From positions 120,766-184,765 of the forward strand of contig NZ_LZHT01000110.1 of NCBI RefSeq assembly GCF_001667315.1: a stretch of 64,000 bases of DNA, in the 5' to 3' direction. This document shows positions 25,644 through 33,419 of the stretch, piece by piece. A program made the position numbers and the translations under genes. Origin of the DNA: Mycobacterium sp. 852002-10029_SCH5224772 (GTDB lineage: Bacteria > Actinomycetota > Actinomycetes > Mycobacteriales > Mycobacteriaceae). Each line of letters starts with the position of its first letter. Position 1 is the first letter of the stretch. Under the pieces are notes generated by a model. It saw only the letters and a program-made list of their open reading frames with translations. It was not told the origin of the DNA and searched no databases.

Positions 25644-27275
25644 CTACTGACCGTCCCAGCTCTCCGGCAGCATCGGCGCCCGGGGGGCCTCGCCGGACTC
25701 GTTGCCGGCCAACGTGATCAGGCCCGCGGCATGCACGTCGGGCTTGGGCAGCGTTCCGGTGAAGCCCTCTATCGAGCCACCGGATGCCGAGGCCAGTACC
25801 CGATCGGGCGCGGAAGCAGTGGCCCCGCCGGAATCGGCGTCGGCGTCGATGAATTCGTAGCGGTACCCGGGATCGATGACCGACCGCGGGCGGCGCCGTG
25901 ACCGCCCCTGTTCCCGCTCCGCGACCGACGCCCGCGCCACTGCCGCGGCGCTCTGCGCGGCCGGCAGTTCGGTCCTGGCCCGGGTCTGCGCCTTCGATCC
26001 CATGCCAAGACCGACGCCGCCCACCATGTAGCCGAAGCCCTCGGCACCGGTCACCGGCGCCGGGGGCGTGGGCGGCGCCGCGGGTGGCGCGACGGTGGAG
26101 GCGGCGGTCGCCGGGGTCGACACCACCGACGTGGCCGGCGCCGCCGGACTGGTCGGGGCCGTCGGAGCCATCGCCGGCGCGGCCGAGGCCACCGGCGGCT
26201 GCATGCCCACCACGGCGGGTTGCGGGGTGTCGACGGGCGCGGGCATGGCCGCGGGCGCGCCCACGCCGGCCAATCCCGCCAAGCCGGCCAGGCCGGCCAG
26301 GCCCCCCAGGCTCGTGATGGACAGGGTCAAGGCGACCTGCAGCAGCAGCGGCAGCTCCTGGAGAATGAACCGCAGCGTCCTGATCGTCCAGTTGATGATC
26401 CGAAAGGTCTGCCACGCGATGAAATAGTTCATCAGCGCCGGGAACGTGGACGGGTTGAGCAGACCTGAAGCGTTCTGCTGAAGCCACGCCGCGGCCTGGG
26501 CGTTGCCGTTGAAGAAGTTCCCCAGGTTCTGCAGATACTCCGACGGGCTCCAGTTTGGCTGGCCCTGACCGGGGATCTTCTCGCCGTCGGGCCCGAAGAG
26601 CATCTCCCAGATCTCTTCTGGTGTGGGCAACTCGAACGACCCCTGCCCGCCACCCCCGCCGGTGCCACTTCCGGGTCCGCCGCTGCCACCGCCGCCGGTG
26701 CCCCTGCCGGCCCCGGTGCCGGTTCCGCTCCCGGCGCCGGCCCCGCTTCGCTTCCCACTCCCCGACCCGGCGCCGCTGGTCATCTGCACGGCTTCGGTCG
26801 TGACCTGATAGGTGGTCATCGTGGTGGCCGCCTGCGTCCACATCCGTGCGTAGTCGGCCTCGTTGAGCGCAATCGGAATCGTGTTGATCCCAAAGAAATT
26901 CGTCGCCACCAAGGCCGCGTGCATGGCATGGTTGGCGGCCAGCTCGGGAAGCGTCGGCATCGCGGCCAGTGCGGCCGTGTACGCGGTGGCCACCCCTTGA
27001 TGCTGGGCGGCCGCTTCAGCGCTCAGCGTGCCGGCGAGCTCCAGCCAGGCCAGATACGGCATGTGCGCGGCGACGTACGTTTCGGCGGTCGGGCCGTCCC
27101 ACACTCCGGCCGATCCGGTCAGCACCGCCGTCAATTCCGTTGCCGCCGATTGGTATTGGGCGCTCAAAGACGCCCAGGTTCCCGCGGCCGCGAGTAACGG
27201 GCCCGGCCCCGGACCGCTGCTCAGCAACGTCGAATGCACCTCTGGCGGCAGCGCCATGAACACCGGAGCGGTCAC
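25644..27275 (-). CDS. PPE family protein, PPE2-like
   Basis: The 543-residue protein has a standard PPE domain (1-165): FMALPPEVHSTLLSSGPGPG, W-x-G as WDGP near residue 59, and NFFGINTIPIALNEADYARMW. Then comes a Gly/Ser-rich linker (about 167-215) with basic residues, a hydrophobic region (about 270-340), a Pro/Ala-rich stretch and a basic-acidic tail with RSRRRPRSVIDPGYRYEFID. From memory the ends match M. tuberculosis PPE2 (Rv0256c). PPE proteins are exported with their PE partner by ESX systems. GTG 27275 is two bases from the PE stop. No cob genes adjoin it here. Confidence 0.88.
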   Translation of the reverse strand: MTAPVFMALPPEVHSTLLSSGPGPGPLLAAAGTWASLSAQYQSAATELTAVLTGSAGVWDGPTAETYVAAHMPYLAWLELAGTLSAEAAAQHQGVATAYTAALAAMPTLPELAANHAMHAALVATNFFGINTIPIALNEADYARMWTQAATTMTTYQVTTEAVQMTSGAGSGSGKRSGAGAGSGTGTGAGRGTGGGGSGGPGSGTGGGGGQGSFELPTPEEIWEMLFGPDGEKIPGQGQPNWSPSEYLQNLGNFFNGNAQAAAWLQQNASGLLNPSTFPALMNYFIAWQTFRIINWTIRTLRFILQELPLLLQVALTLSITSLGGLAGLAGLAGLAGVGAPAAMPAPVDTPQPAVVGMQPPVASAAPAMAPTAPTSPAAPATSVVSTPATAASTVAPPAAPPTPPAPVTGAEGFGYMVGGVGLGMGSKAQTRARTELPAAQSAAAVARASVAEREQGRSRRRPRSVIDPGYRYEFIDADADSGGATASAPDRVLASASGGSIEGFTGTLPKPDVHAAGLITLAGNESGEAPRAPMLPESWDGQ

Positions 27276-27277
27276 CG

Positions 27278-27586
27278 TCAGCCGCCCGCTACCAGATAGG
27301 TCGCCGCGTCCGCGACATCCTCGGCGGCGTACCCGACGCCGGCCACGCTGACGCCCAACCCGGCCCGGCCCAGCACCTCGACGCCTTTGGCCGCCGCGGC
27401 CGTATGCTGGCTGCCCCTACCGCTGAAAACGGCGGCTGCCGCCAGCGATACCGGATCGACGGCCGGGGGAACCACAACCGATACCACCGGGGCTGCGGCC
27501 GCCTGCGCGGCCGCGAGCTGGGCGGTGATCGCCTCCACCGCCGCGCTTGTCGCGGCCAGGCCCTCGGGAAGAACTCGTAGCGTCAC
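27278..27586 (-). CDS. PE family protein
   Basis: The 102-residue protein is a PE-domain protein without extension: MTLRVLPEGLAATSAAVEAI at the start, a PVVSVVVPPAVDPVSLAAA turn, and a second helix ending at YLVAGG. PE and PPE proteins pair as a helical bundle recognised by type VII secretion. GTG 27586 was chosen over the GTG at 27595 because GAGGAG lies eight bases before it and MTLRV is the family's usual beginning. It is directly upstream of the PPE gene and 17 bases after the membrane-protein gene, so the three form an operon. Confidence 0.85.
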   Translation of the reverse strand: MTLRVLPEGLAATSAAVEAITAQLAAAQAAAAPVVSVVVPPAVDPVSLAAAAVFSGRGSQHTAAAAKGVEVLGRAGLGVSVAGVGYAAEDVADAATYLVAGG

Positions 27587-27603
27587 AGCGGCCACTCCTC
27601 AAA

Positions 27604-28185
27604 TCAGTTTTGCCCAACTAACGTGCCGGTTGCCGGGGGCAGGTAACCCACACAAAGCGCCACCAGCCAGGCGAGCAGACCGGCTGCGAATCCGAAAACC
27701 AAATGCCAGCCGGCCTTCTCGAGCAGCCCACTCGACACCCAGGTCGACAGGTGACCGCCGGCGTGCGGTCCGAACACCGAAGTGGCCAGTGCGACAAGAT
27801 GAATCGGTGCGGCGGCCACCGACAACAACCACCGCCGCCGCCGCACCACCGGCAGGGAGGCGGCGGCATACAGCAACGCCGCGGCGGCCACATAACGACT
27901 ACTCCACAGGGGATCGGTCCACCCATGCATCGGCAACGCCGCGATCGACGAGGCCGCCCCGACCGCCAGCACCGTCTCGCGCCGGGCCGTCACCAGCGCC
28001 ACCGCCACCAGCAGGGTCAACCAAACCAACCCACGGTGTCCGGGCAGGCCCAGCGGGATCCGGATATCGGTGGAGGCGACGATCGTAGCGCCCGCGAGCA
28101 GGGGGAACACCGCCTCGCGGGCGGCCACCAAGCCGGCCGCCGGACGTTGCATCACGGTCATCCGGAAAGCATAAATTGCCGGCAC
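27604..28185 (-). CDS. multi-pass membrane protein of unknown function
   Basis: This 193-residue protein has about six hydrophobic segments, for example VWLTLLVAVALVTAR, WLLSVAAAPIHLVALATSVF and HLVFGFAAGLLAWLVALCVG. No enzyme motif was recognised. Histidines in segments 2, 4 and 5 (ALPMHGW, PIHLVALA, FGPHAGGH) could coordinate a metal such as cobalt or nickel, but that is speculative. GTG 28185 has GAGGAG eight bases upstream. It is the first gene of the membrane protein-PE-PPE operon and is divergent from the lipoprotein/TiaS-like pair across only 47 bases. Confidence 0.65.
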   Translation of the reverse strand: MPAIYAFRMTVMQRPAAGLVAAREAVFPLLAGATIVASTDIRIPLGLPGHRGLVWLTLLVAVALVTARRETVLAVGAASSIAALPMHGWTDPLWSSRYVAAAALLYAAASLPVVRRRRWLLSVAAAPIHLVALATSVFGPHAGGHLSTWVSSGLLEKAGWHLVFGFAAGLLAWLVALCVGYLPPATGTLVGQN

Positions 28186-28232
28186 CTACCCTGCTCCTCA
28201 TTTGCGGCGTATTCACAGGATAGGATCCGAAA

Positions 28233-28658
28233 ATGCGCAGCTACACGCGCCCCCTTCGGGCAGTCGCGGCCCTAGCCATCAGCGCTGGGGTCGCCGCATG
28301 CGGGGCCTCCGGGAGCGACAATCCACTCGTCGTGCAGGACAGTCACCGGGTCCTCGAGCGGTTCACCATCGCGCAGCTGCAGCAGCTCCCCCAGGTGGAG
28401 ATCGCCACACCGCAATCGCACGGCGCACAGGCCCAGAAGGGGCCCAGCGTGCGATCGATTCTGAATGCTGCAGGCGCGGCCGGAGCCACCAGGGTTCGGG
28501 TGGAAGGGCGGGACCCGGCCCAGACGCTGATCGCGGCCGCGCTCGACGATCAGACCATCCTCAGCTTCACCAAACGCAAGACGCTCAAGCTCACGGGCGC
28601 GAAACTCAGCCGCGATCAATGGGTCCGCGATGTCACCGCCCTGGTGGTCAACCCATGA
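28233..28658 (+). CDS. lipoprotein with sulfite-oxidase-like (cofactor-free) domain
   Basis: The 141-residue protein has a lipoprotein signal with Cys23 in GVAACGASG. The mature part (FTIAQLQQLPQVEI, GPSVRSILNAAGA, VRVEGRDPAQT) resembles the beta-rich segment of the oxidoreductase-molybdopterin fold without cofactor ligands, a shape also used by small periplasmic binding proteins. The assignment is by pattern only. ATG 28233 follows AGGATAGGAT. Its TGA overlaps the ATG of the TiaS-like gene (ATGA), so the two products are made together although one is exported and the other is cytosolic. Confidence 0.6.
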   Translation: MRSYTRPLRAVAALAISAGVAACGASGSDNPLVVQDSHRVLERFTIAQLQQLPQVEIATPQSHGAQAQKGPSVRSILNAAGAAGATRVRVEGRDPAQTLIAAALDDQTILSFTKRKTLKLTGAKLSRDQWVRDVTALVVNP

Positions 28659-29440
28659 CCGACGCGTGCGCGCTCGCCGGTGTGGACCTGCTCATCGGCA
28701 TCGACGACACCGACAACCCGTATACGCCTGGCACCGGCCGGCGCGCCCGGGCCCTGCTTCACGAGCTGGCCGATGCGGGCCTCGGCTCATCCGCGGGCGC
28801 CACTCGTCACCAGCTGCTCGTCGACGACCGGATCCCCTATACGTCCCACAATTCGAGCGCATGCCTGGCCTGGCGCAGCGCCGGCGGCGACCCGCACGCG
28901 GTGCGGGCCGGGATCATCCAACTCGGCGGGCGGTTCTTGGAACGGGTCTGCCCGCCCGATGCCGACCCGGGGCTCGCCGTCGTCGCTCCGGGCGAACTCG
29001 CCGACGCCGCGGTGCTTATTGAGTTCGGTCGCCGCGCCAAACGAGAGGTCTTGCACCCCAGCGAAGCTCGCGAACTTGCCAAGGCGATCGGGGTGCATCT
29101 GTCGGGACACGGCGGAACCCGGGAAGGAATGACCGGCGCACTGGCGGCGGTCGGCCTGCACCTTTCCGGCAACGACGGGCTGTTCATCACCCTGCCCGGC
29201 ATCCGCAAGCTGCCCCACCATGCCACCATCGACACCGTTCGCACGCTGACCCCGATCGACGTCGCCCGCGACGCCCTGCATCGCCAACCGACGCCCGGTG
29301 AGGTGATCGAACTGGGCGACTGGGTGCGCCCGGTGCTGCTCGACGGGCTGGCCGTCTTGCTTCTCGAGCCGCCGCGTCACCAAGACGACGGGGGCAGAAC
29401 CTGGCGAACGGCACCCCGCGCCGTGGTCAAACAGTATTGA
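28655..29440 (+). CDS. TiaS-like protein (bacterial homologue of tRNA-Ile2 agmatinylcytidine synthetase)
   Basis: The 261-residue protein begins with LLIGIDDTDNPYTPGTGRRA, the phosphate/metal-binding signature of archaeal TiaS, which attaches agmatine to tRNA-Ile2 C34. It also has TSHNSSACLAW, a central GRRAKREVLHPSEA segment and HGGTREGMTGALAAVGLHLSG, which match the agmatine-binding part. Archaeal TiaS has about 420 residues; this protein lacks the C-terminal OB-fold and zinc ribbon needed for tRNA. Bacteria use TilS and lysidine for this tRNA, so the role must differ. It overlaps the lipoprotein gene upstream. Confidence 0.7.
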   Translation: MTDACALAGVDLLIGIDDTDNPYTPGTGRRARALLHELADAGLGSSAGATRHQLLVDDRIPYTSHNSSACLAWRSAGGDPHAVRAGIIQLGGRFLERVCPPDADPGLAVVAPGELADAAVLIEFGRRAKREVLHPSEARELAKAIGVHLSGHGGTREGMTGALAAVGLHLSGNDGLFITLPGIRKLPHHATIDTVRTLTPIDVARDALHRQPTPGEVIELGDWVRPVLLDGLAVLLLEPPRHQDDGGRTWRTAPRAVVKQY

Positions 29441-29507
29441 GTGTTTCGGCGCACGCGATTCGGGAGACCCTGACTGGAGCCATTGCCGACGTTCAGAGGA
29501 GATCCCG

Positions 29508-29675
29508 GTGGATCAGCAAGGCAACATCGACCCGCCCGCTGCGCCCGCGGACGCCCGGAAGACAACCGAAGAACAGCGGAAGCGGCAGGAACAGCTCGAG
29601 CACCAGAACGAAGACCTCAATGCCCCGGGTTTGCACCAGTCACGGCACGACACCCCCGACGAGAGCACGCGATAG
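29508..29675 (+). CDS. small hydrophilic protein
   Basis: A 55-residue protein starting at GTG 29508, eight bases after GAGGAG. It is very polar, with a helical, Gln/Glu/Arg-rich centre (KTTEEQRKRQEQLEHQNEDL) between a Pro/Ala-rich head and a disordered tail. No family was recognised. The good ribosome site and the clean stop before the next convergent gene support it as real. Confidence 0.5.
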   Translation: MDQQGNIDPPAAPADARKTTEEQRKRQEQLEHQNEDLNAPGLHQSRHDTPDESTR

Positions 29676-29722
29676 CGACGACTGTTCATTCCCAACGGTT
29701 TTCGTCCTATCGCGGCAGTCCG

Positions 29723-30091
29723 TCAGCCGTCGTTGTGCTCGGTGCGGGCTCGGCGATCGTGGGCGAGTGCCGCGGCCGCCGCCCAGGTCAGCGTCAACCC
29801 TCCGAGGGCCGCGGCGGGGATGGCCCACACGCGCCGGGCCATCAGCGCGCTATTGCATTGGCCCACGTAGTTGCCGCCGGCCGGGTGCGACGCGCCGGGG
29901 TTTGCCCGGTGGCTCGGCTTCTTCTCGGCGTCGGATGCTTGGGTCAGATCAGTGGTAAAGCCGCTGCCGCATTTGACTTGCCAGCCGAACTGGTCGTAGG
30001 CCTCGATGAAAACCGGGAATCGCAATGCTAAGAGCCCGCCGGCCAAGAACACCACCGCCGCGAAGACAACGAGCGGTCCGCGGTTGACCAT
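29723..30091 (-). CDS. two-pass membrane protein of unknown function
   Basis: The 122-residue protein has a transmembrane segment at each end (LVVFAAVVFLAGGLLAL near 6-23 and VWAIPAAALGGLTLTWAAAAAL near 87-109) with a 60-residue external loop. The loop holds two cysteines (QVKCGSGF and VGQCNS) that could form a disulfide. No family was recognised. It begins 13 bases after the stop of the other small membrane-protein gene, so the two are co-transcribed. Confidence 0.6.
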   Translation of the reverse strand: MVNRGPLVVFAAVVFLAGGLLALRFPVFIEAYDQFGWQVKCGSGFTTDLTQASDAEKKPSHRANPGASHPAGGNYVGQCNSALMARRVWAIPAAALGGLTLTWAAAAALAHDRRARTEHNDG

Positions 30092-30104
30092 GCGCCTGAG
30101 CCCC

Positions 30105-30329
30105 CTAGGTCATGCAAACGTTCGCGAACAGCAGCACCGGCCAGGACACGATCGAGCCGAGGAACGACACCACCAGATCGACGCCGTGCATTTCGTGCAG
30201 ATGCGCTGTATGGGTGCTCGACCAGATCACCCCGACGATCAGGTACGGCGTCCCCAGCAGGATGCCCAGCCCAAGCAGTTCGGCGATGGTCAACTGATAC
30301 TCGAGGAGCTGACGGATCCTGCTGAGCAT
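30105..30329 (-). CDS. small two-pass membrane protein
   Basis: The 74-residue protein has two hydrophobic segments, LLGLGILLGTPYLIVGVIW and LVVSFLGSIVSWPVLLFANV, joined by a short loop with three histidines (THTAHLHEMHG). ATG 30329 was chosen because AAAGGG stands at suitable spacing; ATG 30335 is also in frame. It precedes the 122-residue membrane protein gene by 13 bases. The function is unknown. Confidence 0.6.
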   Translation of the reverse strand: MLSRIRQLLEYQLTIAELLGLGILLGTPYLIVGVIWSSTHTAHLHEMHGVDLVVSFLGSIVSWPVLLFANVCMT

Positions 30330-30602
30330 GAGCATCCCTTTCGCGCGGGCGCTGTCGGAGTCGCGGCCGGCCCACACCAACAGGTGAGGACCACCACATT
30401 CCGGCGCGCGGACTAGACGCTAGATATGTTAATTCCCATTCGGACGATTTGGTAGTGCATCGGGCCGATAGGCAACGATTAGCACCGGGTGACTTTCGCG
30501 GAGATATGCTGCCGGAACGGCACGTTCAACCTCCAGGGGACCGTTGATCCTGGCAGTGACGGCGCCGCAAGTGCAGGGCCGTTCTCTGGCTTGAATGATA
30601 TT

Positions 30603-31862
30603 TCAGCGACGTCGTCGGTTGTCGCCAACCGCGTCGGGGGACGCGGCCGGCCGTCCCAGCACCGTCACCTCCATCAAGCGACGAACCGTGAGGGTGGCCG
30701 ACTGACTGGTGTCGGGGTACACGAGTCGCCCGATGTCCACCGCAAGCGCGAACGCGGCGTGCACGGCGTAGCGCGCGCGGCCAAGGGTGAGTTCCGGTCT
30801 TGCCGCTACGGCGAGCTTGGCCCAGGATTCCACGGTGGAGCGCTGAATGTTGTAGAGCAGCACGGCGTCTGTGTTGGGCAGGTTGTGACGCTCGGTGTAG
30901 TACACACACGCGAGTTCGGGGTTGGCCAACGACCGGGTCACGTAGGCGTCGATGAGCCGCGCGAGCGCCTGCTCGGGATCGTCGCTGGTGGCCAGGATGC
31001 TGGACAGGTCACCGGAGAGTTGGTCGGCGGCTCGCCGGTAGTAGACCGCCAAGATGGCGGCCTTGCCCGGGAAGTACTGGTAGATGCTGGCAACCGGGAT
31101 GCCCACCGCGGCGGCGATGTCTTCCATGCCGGTCTCGCGGTAGCCGCGTTCGTTGAACAGGCGCATCGACTCGTGGAGCAGCAGCTCGTAGCTGCCGGCG
31201 GCGCTGGTCAGCGTCGACGTCCGCAACGGTTGGGATCCGCGGCCGCGCGGCGCCGGCAACTCGGCCTGCAACACCGCGGTCGCGACATCGTTGAGCGCGG
31301 CCCGAATCTCCGCGTTACCGAGGCGGGATCGATGGTCGGTGATACTGCCGATGACACTCAGTGTGGCCGCCGACAACAACCAGCGTTGCCGCGAGGTCAG
31401 TTTCGGCCGCAACCTCATCAGCGGACGCTGCAGGCGCCGGTTGATCAGCTTGATCTGTTCGGCCAGAGCGCGCTGATCGTCGCCGCGCAGGTAGCGACCC
31501 TCCCACCGATACAGTCCACCGGCGGTGCGATTGACGATCGTGCTGTCGATCAACGCACCGGTGAGGGCGCTGAGTTGCTCCTCGGGGTCGCCATCGGCGG
31601 GCAAAGCGTCTGCGAACGCCGTGGCGTCGACCAGCTGCTGCCCCAGCGCCAAGAAGACGTCGCGGAACAGGTCGTATTTGCCCTGCGAATGCCGGTACAA
31701 GGCGGCGGCGGAGATTCCGACCCGCGCCGCGATGTTTTCCATGCTGACCGCGTGGTAGCCCAACTCGCTGAAGGCATCGGTCGCGGCGCGGGCGATCTGG
31801 ATCTTGCGGTCCTTCGGGCGCCGCTTCACTTGATCTGCGGACGAGCGGCTAGCCGACGGCAT
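30603..31862 (-). CDS. tandem-domain TetR regulator, Mce3R-like
   Basis: The 419-residue protein has two complete TetR modules. The first helix-turn-helix is at about 20-65 (RAATDAFSELGYHAVSMENI, then ALYRHSQGKYDLF) and the second at about 225-275 (SMRLFNERGYRETGMEDIAA, then SIYQYFPGKAAILA). Only a few mycobacterial TetR proteins have this double layout; M. tuberculosis Mce3R, which represses mce3 and beta-oxidation genes, is one and starts with a similar RRPKDRK. The gene lies just after the mce operon on the same strand and is its likely regulator. ATG 31862 was preferred over GTG 31871. Confidence 0.85.
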   Translation of the reverse strand: MPSASRSSADQVKRRPKDRKIQIARAATDAFSELGYHAVSMENIAARVGISAAALYRHSQGKYDLFRDVFLALGQQLVDATAFADALPADGDPEEQLSALTGALIDSTIVNRTAGGLYRWEGRYLRGDDQRALAEQIKLINRRLQRPLMRLRPKLTSRQRWLLSAATLSVIGSITDHRSRLGNAEIRAALNDVATAVLQAELPAPRGRGSQPLRTSTLTSAAGSYELLLHESMRLFNERGYRETGMEDIAAAVGIPVASIYQYFPGKAAILAVYYRRAADQLSGDLSSILATSDDPEQALARLIDAYVTRSLANPELACVYYTERHNLPNTDAVLLYNIQRSTVESWAKLAVAARPELTLGRARYAVHAAFALAVDIGRLVYPDTSQSATLTVRRLMEVTVLGRPAASPDAVGDNRRRR

Positions 31863-31991
31863 ACAGATCACCGTAGCCGCAGTAACGGCGGACCGGGCGA
31901 TCGGTAGACGACCGGTTTTGCGATGGCGGCGGGCTGCTGAGGGGCGGCCGGGCGCAGGGTCGTACCCGAGGTCATTGGACGTCCAACCCCG

Positions 31992-32777
31992 TTACGCCCC
32001 GCCGAATTCCGGGCGCAGCACCGAGCTGAGCGCGCTGAGCGGGATATGCGGCTGGGCGGTGCCTCCGTCCATAAACCATTGCTGGGACTGCCCGTACTGG
32101 ATCGGGGAGTCGTGCCCGACCGGGTAATCCGGCATGTAGAGAATCAGTTCGTCGGGTGTGAGAGCCCACGCCTTGTAGCCCCCGGAGAACACCTTGTCCG
32201 GAGTCCAGCGGTCGACGGTAAAGGGATATGTCCCAGGGGAGTGCTGCCACGCGGCGCGGTCGAGCGCCTCTTGAATGAAGGGTTCGGCCAACGGCGGGAT
32301 GGCGGCCAGCGGGTCGACACCGGGTTTGGTGATGTCACCCAGCTGCAACCGGCGGCCGCCCGCCATGTCGAAGGTGAAGGTGCGATAGGCGTTGTTGAAT
32401 GACGGTCCGTCGGCGTGGTAGTCCTCGTTGAAGGCCACGCTCAGTGCCCGCCCGTGGGGGAAAACCTGGAAGTTTTCCTCGCCCCAACTGTCTTGGACCA
32501 TCGAGGCGCCCTTCGTGCGCCAGTTGTTCATCAGGTTGTGCAGGTATTCGCGGATCGCGGGGCCGCTGGTGGGGTTTTCGACCAGGTCACCGGGCAGAGC
32601 CATCTTGATGTCGCGCACGGCTTTTCGCTCGGATGTCACCGAGGTGTGGCAGTACTGCCCGTCCAAGTCGCCCGCGAGGTCGCCGCAAAAAGACTGCACC
32701 GACGCCGACGCCGACGGTGCGCTGAGCACCGCGGCCGTCACCGCCGCCACCGTGACCGAGAGCCGGATAATCCGCAT
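31992..32777 (-). CDS. secreted MPT64/RsiV-like (DUF3298) protein
   Basis: The 261-residue protein has a signal peptide of about 26 residues ending SASA, then a mature domain resembling the MPT64/TB22.2 family: two close cysteines (SFCGDLAGDLDGQYCHTS), NFQVFPHGRALSVAFNEDYH, and a DUF3298-like C-terminal domain with LQLGDITKPG, FTVDRWTPDKVF and LTPDELILYMPDYPVG. MPT64 is a secreted antigen of unknown enzymatic role. It lies 12 bases after the Mce-associated gene, so it is the last gene of the mce operon and may be a secreted partner. Confidence 0.8.
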   Translation of the reverse strand: MRIIRLSVTVAAVTAAVLSAPSASASVQSFCGDLAGDLDGQYCHTSVTSERKAVRDIKMALPGDLVENPTSGPAIREYLHNLMNNWRTKGASMVQDSWGEENFQVFPHGRALSVAFNEDYHADGPSFNNAYRTFTFDMAGGRRLQLGDITKPGVDPLAAIPPLAEPFIQEALDRAAWQHSPGTYPFTVDRWTPDKVFSGGYKAWALTPDELILYMPDYPVGHDSPIQYGQSQQWFMDGGTAQPHIPLSALSSVLRPEFGGA

Positions 32778-32789
32778 GACCGAAATGCC

Positions 32790-33386
32790 TTAGGGTAGTT
32801 CGACTTTGCTAGCCAGCCAGCGGCTACCGACATTGTCCATTGTGATCTTCATGCGACTCCGGTCGACGCGGCCGTCGGGACGCACCGCGTTGCTGACCGT
32901 CTGGTCGACCATCAACAACACCACCACCCTGGTTTTGCTTTGGGATTCGATCGCGGAGTCGACCACGGTGCCGTGCGCGGTGGCCTTGTTGTCGACCAGC
33001 AATTGCCGAAGCTGCACGCTGGCCTTGGTGTACGTATCTTTGAATTCCCCTGTGGCCCCGCCGAGTACGGCGGCAAAGTTCTGGTCGACCTGGTTGGAAT
33101 CGATGCTGGTCAGCACCTGGGCATAATCGATCGCGGTTCGCTGGGCCGCCTGCCCGGCCCGGCTCACCGTGTGCTCATCCCACAGCTTCCAGCCCAGCCC
33201 GCCCGCCAGGCCGAACGCACACACGTAAATCGCGACCACCAGCGCGATGCGGTTGTAACGTTTCCACTGCCGCGCCGTGGCTTTCGGCTTCTGTTCGTCG
33301 GTGTCCGACGCGTCTTCACGGTCATCGGCGGGTGGCTTCTCGACGTCCTCGTTGGCGTCGCACTCTTTGTCGGCGGTCACGGTCAC
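32790..33386 (-). CDS. Mce-associated membrane protein
   Basis: The 198-residue protein has an acidic, disordered N terminus (1-40), one transmembrane segment (about 46-70) and a small extracytoplasmic domain typical of Mce-associated proteins: AIDYAQVLTSIDSNQVDQNF, GEFKDTYTKASVQLRQLLVD, and an end in RWLASKVELP. Such proteins stabilise the MCE complex. It is 33 bases after mceF. A paralogue with the same closing motif lies on the other side of the operon at 43374. Confidence 0.82.
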   Translation of the reverse strand: MTVTADKECDANEDVEKPPADDREDASDTDEQKPKATARQWKRYNRIALVVAIYVCAFGLAGGLGWKLWDEHTVSRAGQAAQRTAIDYAQVLTSIDSNQVDQNFAAVLGGATGEFKDTYTKASVQLRQLLVDNKATAHGTVVDSAIESQSKTRVVVLLMVDQTVSNAVRPDGRVDRSRMKITMDNVGSRWLASKVELP

Positions 33387-33419
33387 GGTGCCTCCTTGCG
33401 GTCCGGGATGTCGGTGGGT

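Noticed and set aside
28186..28232. B12 riboswitch near the PPE2-like operon
   Set aside because: The space is only 47 bases and no B12-box sequence was seen.
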